Source: Candidatus Sulfopaludibacter sp. SbA3 (lineage in GTDB: Bacteria > Acidobacteriota > Terriglobia > Bryobacterales > Bryobacteraceae). From it: DNA of 64,000 bases. Of the stretch, positions 59,439 through 64,000 are shown one piece after another. The translations under genes were made by a program, and so were the position numbers. The stretch is from positions 513,540 to 577,539 of the forward strand of contig CAMDCN010000002.1 in NCBI GenBank assembly GCA_945890485.1. The letters run 5' to 3'. How positions within the stretch are numbered: the first letter of the stretch is position 1; every line of letters begins with the position of its first letter. A model generated the notes under the pieces. The model worked only from the letters and a program-made list of their open reading frames with translations. It did not search any database and was not told the origin of the DNA.

Positions 59439-60299
59439 ATGTTCCTGGTCCTGCTGTTCGCCTTCATCGATTGGACCGCCGTCGAGCAACTCGTCGCCCA
59501 AGGGCGCTACGCCGAGGCGCAGACGCAACTGAACCAGCTACCCTCCGGCACCCTTCGCTGGCATCTGCTTTCTTCCAGAATCTCGGATGGCTTGGGCGAC
59601 CCGGCCGCTGCGGTACAGCAAGCCGAACAGGCCCTCGCGCTAGACCCCCGTTCGGAAGCCGCCCACGTCCAACTCGGAACCATCTTCCTCTCGAATCACA
59701 CCCCGGAGGCCGCGCTCGACGTCTTCTCCGAGGCCCGGCAGATATTGCCGGCCTCCCTCCTGATCCGTCTCGGCCGCGGCCTCGCGCTTCAGGAATTACA
59801 GCGTTGGGACGATGCCGAAAGCGACCTGACCGGCTGTCTTCCGCATCCCCTTGCCTTCGATGCGCTCGCCACCATCCTGCTGCAGCGCGGCCGTTTCCCC
59901 GAACTTGTCGAGCTCGCGGGTCGCTTCCGCCAATCCGCGCCCCGCGACCACCGCCCCTGGTACTTTCTCGCCGCCGCCAAAGAAGCGCAGGAGCTGCCCG
60001 GCGTCGAAGCCGACCTCCGCCAGTCCCTCAGCCGCAATCCCCGTTTCGCGGCCTCCCATGCGCTGCTCGGCAAGTGGCTTCTGAAGCAAGGCCGCGCGGC
60101 GGAGGCGGTGTCCCCTCTGGAGCAAGCCACCCAGCTCCGGCCCGACCTGGTCCAAGCCCATCTCCATCTGGCCCAAGCCCTGCAAAAGCTGAACCGCCGC
60201 GAGGACGCCTCCCGCGCGTTTGAAACCGTTCGCCAGCTTAAGGAAAAAGAAAAGGCGCCGCGGCAGAAGTTGCTCTTCCACCGCGGCGCCCCGAAATAA
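59439..60299 (+). CDS. TPR-repeat protein
   Basis: The 286-residue product starts with a short hydrophobic stretch (MFLVLLFAFIDW) that may be a signal peptide. TPR motifs follow: LVAQGRYAEAQTQLNQLPS, QAEQALALDPRSEAAHVQLG, AVSPLEQATQLRPDLVQAHL, HLAQALQKLNRREDASRAF. TPRs are protein-binding scaffolds, so function cannot be deduced. The 3' 50 bases also encode the terminator of the convergent receptor gene. The genes converge with 12 bases between the stops. Confidence 0.85.
   Translation: MFLVLLFAFIDWTAVEQLVAQGRYAEAQTQLNQLPSGTLRWHLLSSRISDGLGDPAAAVQQAEQALALDPRSEAAHVQLGTIFLSNHTPEAALDVFSEARQILPASLLIRLGRGLALQELQRWDDAESDLTGCLPHPLAFDALATILLQRGRFPELVELAGRFRQSAPRDHRPWYFLAAAKEAQELPGVEADLRQSLSRNPRFAASHALLGKWLLKQGRAAEAVSPLEQATQLRPDLVQAHLHLAQALQKLNRREDASRAFETVRQLKEKEKAPRQKLLFHRGAPK
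60244..60290 (-). terminator. Intrinsic terminator of the TonB-receptor gene, inside the TPR gene
   Basis: Read on the minus strand, GGCGCCGCGG at 60281-60290 pairs with CCGCGGCGCC at 60254-60263. The 17-base loop has an inner stem (GAAG/CTTC). The 3' side continues CTTTTCTTTTTCC, a T-rich tract. The first arm starts 21 bases after the stop of the receptor gene. Confidence 0.7.
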
Positions 60300-60311
60300 C
60301 CGGACTGTCAG

Positions 60312-63300
60312 TTAGAACATCACCTTCATCGCCATCTGCATGGCACGAGGTGAATTGCCTACCCCGGTTACCCGGCCATAGGTTCCAGACCCAACCGTCG
60401 TGTTTGGATTGGCGAAATACGGCGAGTTGGTCAGGTTGTACGCTTCGGCCCGGAACTGCACCCGGATCCGCTCCGTGATCGAGAAGTACTTGCTCACGGT
60501 CATGTCCATGCTTCGCAGCGCCGGGCCCCAGATCAAGCCGCGGCCCGCGTTGCCGATGGTGTACTGCGCCGGAGCGGTAAAGGCGGCCGTATCGAACCAC
60601 CGGTTCACCGTCCGCTCGGAATCGGGCAGATTCGGGTCGCGAACCACATTCGCGGTGTTGCGGTTGTTCCCGCATACGCAAGTGTCAATCTGATATCCCG
60701 GCGTCAGCGGGAACCCCCCTTGCGCCGTCAGAATGGCACTCGCCTCCCAGCCACCCAGTACCAGATCCACCGCCCGGTTCTGATTCAGCCACTTCCGGCC
60801 CTTGCCAAACGGGAGCTCATAAATGGGCGCCAACGTGAAGCGGTACGGCGTGCTGTCGGGCCCAATGCCCCGGTCCAGGTCCCGATTGTTCAACGGATCG
60901 CGGTAGCCTTGTTGGCCAACGTCAATCAGTTTCGAGAACGTAAATGCGCCGACCCACCCGAGGCCGCTCGAAAAACGGCGTTCCGTCTTGATCTGCAGCG
61001 AATGGTAGGACGAAGAGCCGATCCACGAGTTGCTTGTCACGCCATTCGGATACCGCGGGAAAGCCACCCACGGAGCCACGCGCTGACCGCGTGCCTGTGG
61101 CGCCAGGTCTACCGGAATCGCATTGCGGTTATAAGCCCCGTACTGCAAGTGCGAGCCCTTGCTGCCCGAGTAGCCCACTTCCACAAGCATTGAGCCAATC
61201 TCCTTTTGCACGTTCAGGTTCCACTGCTGCATATAAGACATGGGATTGTCTTCGGGGAAGGTGACCACGGACGCGGCGTTCCGCCCCGTTTTGTCGGCTT
61301 GTGCGTAGGGAATCCGGTCGAGCGTCGTCTTCCACGTCACGTTGTCTGTCGTTGTGTACCGGCCCACATCCGCATCTGCAAAGATCGGATCGGAAAGCAG
61401 GAACCCAAAGGCGCCTGAAGACATCGTGCCCACCGTCGAAATGCCATACCCGCCTCGGATGATGATGCCCTGCGTCGGGTTGTAGGCGAAGCCCAGTCGC
61501 GGCCCAAAGTTGTTGTAGTCGTTCTTCCACGGCGTGCGCCGGAAGCCATTCTGTCCAAATTGCTGATATTCGCCTTTATCAAGATCAAAGACGCCAGAGC
61601 GGTCCTGCGCCTCCGTGTACCAAAGCGGTGCGTCCCATCGCATGCCCAGGTTTAAGGTCAGCTTCCGGCTGACACGCCAATCGTCTTGCACGAACAGGGC
61701 ATACACAGGCGCCCGCGACTTGAAGAAGTCCGGGAAGATTCGGTATTGAAAGCTCTGCGGCAAGCCCAGCAGGAAGCTGGCGTAGTCGAACCCGCTGTTG
61801 GCGACACCGGGCTGATTGGTGAACAACGGCTGGAACTGCCAACGCGTGGTGCCCGGGTTCGGCTGGAAGTTGTCGGTCCGGATAAACCGCATCTCTCCGC
61901 CAAATTTGATCGTGTGGCTGGCTTTCACCCACGACGTTACGTTGACCATGGAGTTGCTGTTCTGCAGTTCGAACAGAATCGTGTCGCCGGAAGAACCCAA
62001 CGGAGCAAAATTCGTGAACTGCACATCCGGCGTCCCGAGTTTGTCGTCGCCGTTCGGCAGGCCCATGATGCCAAGCGAATTCGTCGAAACTCGCCCATAA
62101 CCGGCCACTGTACGCTTGGGATAAACCTGGAACCATCCCAGGTGCAGGTCGTTCGTCAGCCGAGGCGTAAACGTGCGGACGTAATTGACCACTGCCTGCC
62201 GTCCCGGATTCCTAGTGCTGCCGAAGCCCAACTGGCCCGGGTTGCGGCCGCCCGCGTCCGGATTCGGAAACGCGCTGGCGGGGTCGGAATCGGATTGCCG
62301 TCCAGAATAACGGGCGAAAAACTTGTCCCGGTCGGAGAAATTATGATCGATCTTGATGTCGTACTCGTAGTTGTTGATCACGTTTGATCCGAAGTACGTG
62401 AAGTTGGCAAAGTTCGAGTTCAACTGGGGCAGCGGGTAGAGCGCTTGCAGATTCTTCGCCGCATTGCTGAGCCGGTTGGTCGGAATGGTGTTCCCGGCGA
62501 ACGGATCCCGCACCACAGCGCCGTTGACGGTCCGGGATGAGGCCGGATCGTAGATGATGTTCGGCAGCGACGAGAAGTCGCCGTTTCGAAACGCCGGCGT
62601 CGGGACGGTCAGGTTCGTGAAGGCCAGCGTTCCTCGCTGTTTCGTGTACTGAACGTCGAAAAAGAAGAAAGTCTTGTTCTTAATGATCGGCCCCCCGATG
62701 GTGCCGCCATACTGATTCCGCCGCAAGACCGGCCGCGTGTGAGTGTAATAGTTGCCGGCGTTCAATTTGTCGTTCTGCAGGAAGTTGAAGGCAGAACCGT
62801 GAAACTGGTTGGTTCCACTCTTCGTAGTCGATTGCATTACGGCGCCCGAGGTCTCGCCATACTCGGCCGAGAAGGAATTCGTCAGAACCTTGAACTCGCC
62901 AATCACGTCCGGATTCGGGTTCACCGGGTTGCCGGACCACACATGGTTCGACGAATGCGCGCCGTCAATGTAGTACGGATCCTTGCGTACCAGGCCACCT
63001 TGCGTGACGGGATTCCCGTCGCGGTTTAGGGCTACTCCAGGGACAAGCAAGCGGAAATCCTGCGGATTGCGCCCAATCGTGGGCAAACTGACGACTTGCC
63101 GGTTCTCGAGCGTCGTCGACAACGCGCCGGTCTCCGTCTCGAGCAACGGGGTCTGAGAGGTGACGCTCACGGACTCCGTGATCTGGCCGGTCTGCAAACC
63201 AACGTCAATACGCAATTGCCGGGTCATCTCCAACGAGACGTTGTCCCGGACAAACCGTTTGAAGCCGCTGACTTCGGCCTCCACGCGGTACTGTCCTGGC

Positions 63301-63524
63301 TGCAGGAAGTTGAACAGGTAGTTCCCGTTTCCGTCAGAGGATGCATCGGCCTTAACGCCCGTCTGGGTGTTTGTAATGGTGATTTTCGCGTTGGGCACGA
63401 CAGCCGACGATGGGTCCGTAACGGTACCCAGAATCGAACCGGTGTTTCCTTGGCCAAACGCGGGCAACGTGCTCAACAGCAAGACTGCTGCCGAAAGCAC
63501 GCGTCGAAAATGTGGGGTTCGCAT
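60312..63524 (-). CDS. TonB-dependent receptor with N-terminal carboxypeptidase-like (Oar) domain
   Basis: The 1070-residue protein has a signal peptide (MRTPHFRRVLSAAVLLLSTL, cleavage AFG/Q), a CarboxypepD_reg-like domain (GSILGTVTDPSSAVVPNAKI; YLFNFLQPGQYRVEAEVSGF), a plug domain (RQVVSLPTIGRNPQDFRLLV; FKVLTNSFSAEYGETSGAVM) and a long beta-barrel ending in the aromatic residue MKVMF. This Oar-like architecture is very common in acidobacteria and is used for import or surface display of large molecules; the substrate is unknown. It is transcribed alone, with a promoter candidate upstream and its terminator inside the convergent TPR gene. Confidence 0.93.
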   Translation of the reverse strand: MRTPHFRRVLSAAVLLLSTLPAFGQGNTGSILGTVTDPSSAVVPNAKITITNTQTGVKADASSDGNGNYLFNFLQPGQYRVEAEVSGFKRFVRDNVSLEMTRQLRIDVGLQTGQITESVSVTSQTPLLETETGALSTTLENRQVVSLPTIGRNPQDFRLLVPGVALNRDGNPVTQGGLVRKDPYYIDGAHSSNHVWSGNPVNPNPDVIGEFKVLTNSFSAEYGETSGAVMQSTTKSGTNQFHGSAFNFLQNDKLNAGNYYTHTRPVLRRNQYGGTIGGPIIKNKTFFFFDVQYTKQRGTLAFTNLTVPTPAFRNGDFSSLPNIIYDPASSRTVNGAVVRDPFAGNTIPTNRLSNAAKNLQALYPLPQLNSNFANFTYFGSNVINNYEYDIKIDHNFSDRDKFFARYSGRQSDSDPASAFPNPDAGGRNPGQLGFGSTRNPGRQAVVNYVRTFTPRLTNDLHLGWFQVYPKRTVAGYGRVSTNSLGIMGLPNGDDKLGTPDVQFTNFAPLGSSGDTILFELQNSNSMVNVTSWVKASHTIKFGGEMRFIRTDNFQPNPGTTRWQFQPLFTNQPGVANSGFDYASFLLGLPQSFQYRIFPDFFKSRAPVYALFVQDDWRVSRKLTLNLGMRWDAPLWYTEAQDRSGVFDLDKGEYQQFGQNGFRRTPWKNDYNNFGPRLGFAYNPTQGIIIRGGYGISTVGTMSSGAFGFLLSDPIFADADVGRYTTTDNVTWKTTLDRIPYAQADKTGRNAASVVTFPEDNPMSYMQQWNLNVQKEIGSMLVEVGYSGSKGSHLQYGAYNRNAIPVDLAPQARGQRVAPWVAFPRYPNGVTSNSWIGSSSYHSLQIKTERRFSSGLGWVGAFTFSKLIDVGQQGYRDPLNNRDLDRGIGPDSTPYRFTLAPIYELPFGKGRKWLNQNRAVDLVLGGWEASAILTAQGGFPLTPGYQIDTCVCGNNRNTANVVRDPNLPDSERTVNRWFDTAAFTAPAQYTIGNAGRGLIWGPALRSMDMTVSKYFSITERIRVQFRAEAYNLTNSPYFANPNTTVGSGTYGRVTGVGNSPRAMQMAMKVMF

Positions 63525-64000
63525 GGTGTATTAAGATTTCCTCGCGGGCCGACTATATCAAAAACGCGAGCCGTGTCCAACGGTGTCAGACACCCGTTCC
63601 GAGGCGCCCCAAAAAAACTTTTCACAAAATCGAAAAAAAGCTTTGCCAAAGCGGAAGCATGTTGGTACTCTGGGAGAGTTGCAGTAACGCAATGCACCGC
63701 AAATCAGCGGGACAGTTAAGCAACAAGGGAAGCGAAAGCGACCCGAAGCGGTTGAGACGGCAAGTGGGCCCAGAGCGGTTTTGGTGGTCCTGGTCAAGTC
63801 TCGTTTCACAAGTTTTCCGAGTTTTGGTAACCGGGAACTAGATGGATGCGCAAGCGTCTTTCCTAGCTCAGGAAGCCGAAAAGCCTTTCGAGGCCGGCGA
63901 TGAGCGACTCTTTTAGACTCTTAATGGGTTTAGATCGGTTGCGGGGTCGTCCAGATCTTTGACAATCTGGTTGGATGTTCAAGTAGCAAATACGTCAAGT
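63525..64000. other. Intergenic region upstream of the receptor gene
   Basis: The 476 bases from the receptor start to the window end contain no gene that I can support. Short frames on both strands have no ribosome binding site or recognisable product. Apart from the promoter and palindrome near 63552-63594, there is a poly-A/T-rich island (63606-63645) and a few short hairpins, for example TTCCT/AGGAA near 63861-63875. No tRNA or known riboswitch core was found by eye. Confidence 0.5.
63552..63580 (-). promoter_or_regulatory. Promoter candidate of the TonB-receptor gene
   Basis: On the minus strand, TTGGAC (63575-63580) is followed after 17 bases by TATAGT (63552-63557), giving a transcript start about 20 bases before the ATG at 63524. 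The -10 box matches five of six bases; the -35 only three in register. The 13-base palindrome GGTGTCAGACACC (63582-63594) lies immediately upstream of the -35 box. Confidence 0.4.

Noticed and set aside
63512..63841. 109-codon plus-strand frame near the right edge
   Set aside because: It starts inside the receptor gene on the other strand, crosses its promoter, and the product has no recognisable feature.
1..64000. tRNA genes, CRISPR arrays, insertion sequences or phage genes
   Set aside because: None seen: no transposase or integrase motifs, no spaced direct repeats, and no tRNA cloverleaf with CCA-type end recognised in the intergenic regions.

Overview
This window comes from a GC-rich, Gram-negative bacterium, most probably an acidobacterium of the Solibacter/Bryobacter group (Bryobacteraceae). 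The main pointers are two very long secreted proteins that end in the Solibacter-type C-terminal domain (TIGR03437), a VWFA-related protein of the acidobacterial type (TIGR03436), and an Oar-like TonB-dependent receptor with an N-terminal carboxypeptidase-regulatory-like domain. The assignment is by recognition of protein families, not by a phylogenetic marker. I saw no rRNA, tRNA, CRISPR array, insertion sequence or prophage. The window is chromosomal core and lineage-specific envelope material.

Layout. 1-4135 (minus strand): a glycosyltransferase cut by the window edge, a small membrane protein, a degenerate receiver-GGDEF protein, a sigma-54 activator and an RlpA-like lipoprotein. 4206-12583: a histone H1-like Lys/Ala/Pro repeat protein with a near-consensus promoter, a divergent MidA-type methyltransferase, a nucleobase (NCS1) permease, Der GTPase, a PhoD-like phosphatase, TypA/BipA and a threonine/serine dehydratase. 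12590-13609: a small lipoprotein and a CheY-like receiver.

13679-26634 is the most striking block: an ECF sigma factor, its zinc-finger anti-sigma factor, an unknown exported protein and then a type II secretion operon in the order E-F-G-H-I-J-K-L-M-C-(unknown)-D. Nearly every junction is a stop/start overlap, so secretion appears to be co-expressed with an envelope-responsive sigma factor. The L/M/C genes resemble PilM-PilN, PilO and PilP. The secretin carries a Met/Gly-rich repeat insert.

26698-36569: three large exported proteins directly downstream of the secretin: a 1274-residue LGFP/Ig-like/pseudo-C39 protein, a 641-residue Asn/Ser/Thr-rich secreted protein with a very strong ribosome binding site and a clean terminator, and an 1173-residue beta-propeller/Ig-like protein. 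They are good candidates for substrates of the neighbouring secretion system, but that is inference. 36649-40619: an LptC-LptA-like fusion, LptB and an HD-GYP protein. 40609-47543: SelB, whose start codon overlaps that of a divergent VWFA protein, then a sulfatase, a Kef-type antiporter and a methyltransferase. 47512-52206: myo-inositol-phosphate synthase, an AAA_14/DUF4143 ATPase behind an AT-rich inverted repeat, a membrane-anchored propeller protein and a bacterial TMEM43-family protein.

52203-58160 (minus strand) looks like one operon: FecR-domain lipoprotein, PEP synthase, a ferric-reductase-like flavocytochrome, a 31-residue membrane microprotein that is easy to miss, and a small cytochrome c. 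It is followed by a seven-heme cytochrome, a TPR protein and the Oar-like receptor. The receptor's transcription terminator lies inside the 3' end of the convergent TPR gene.
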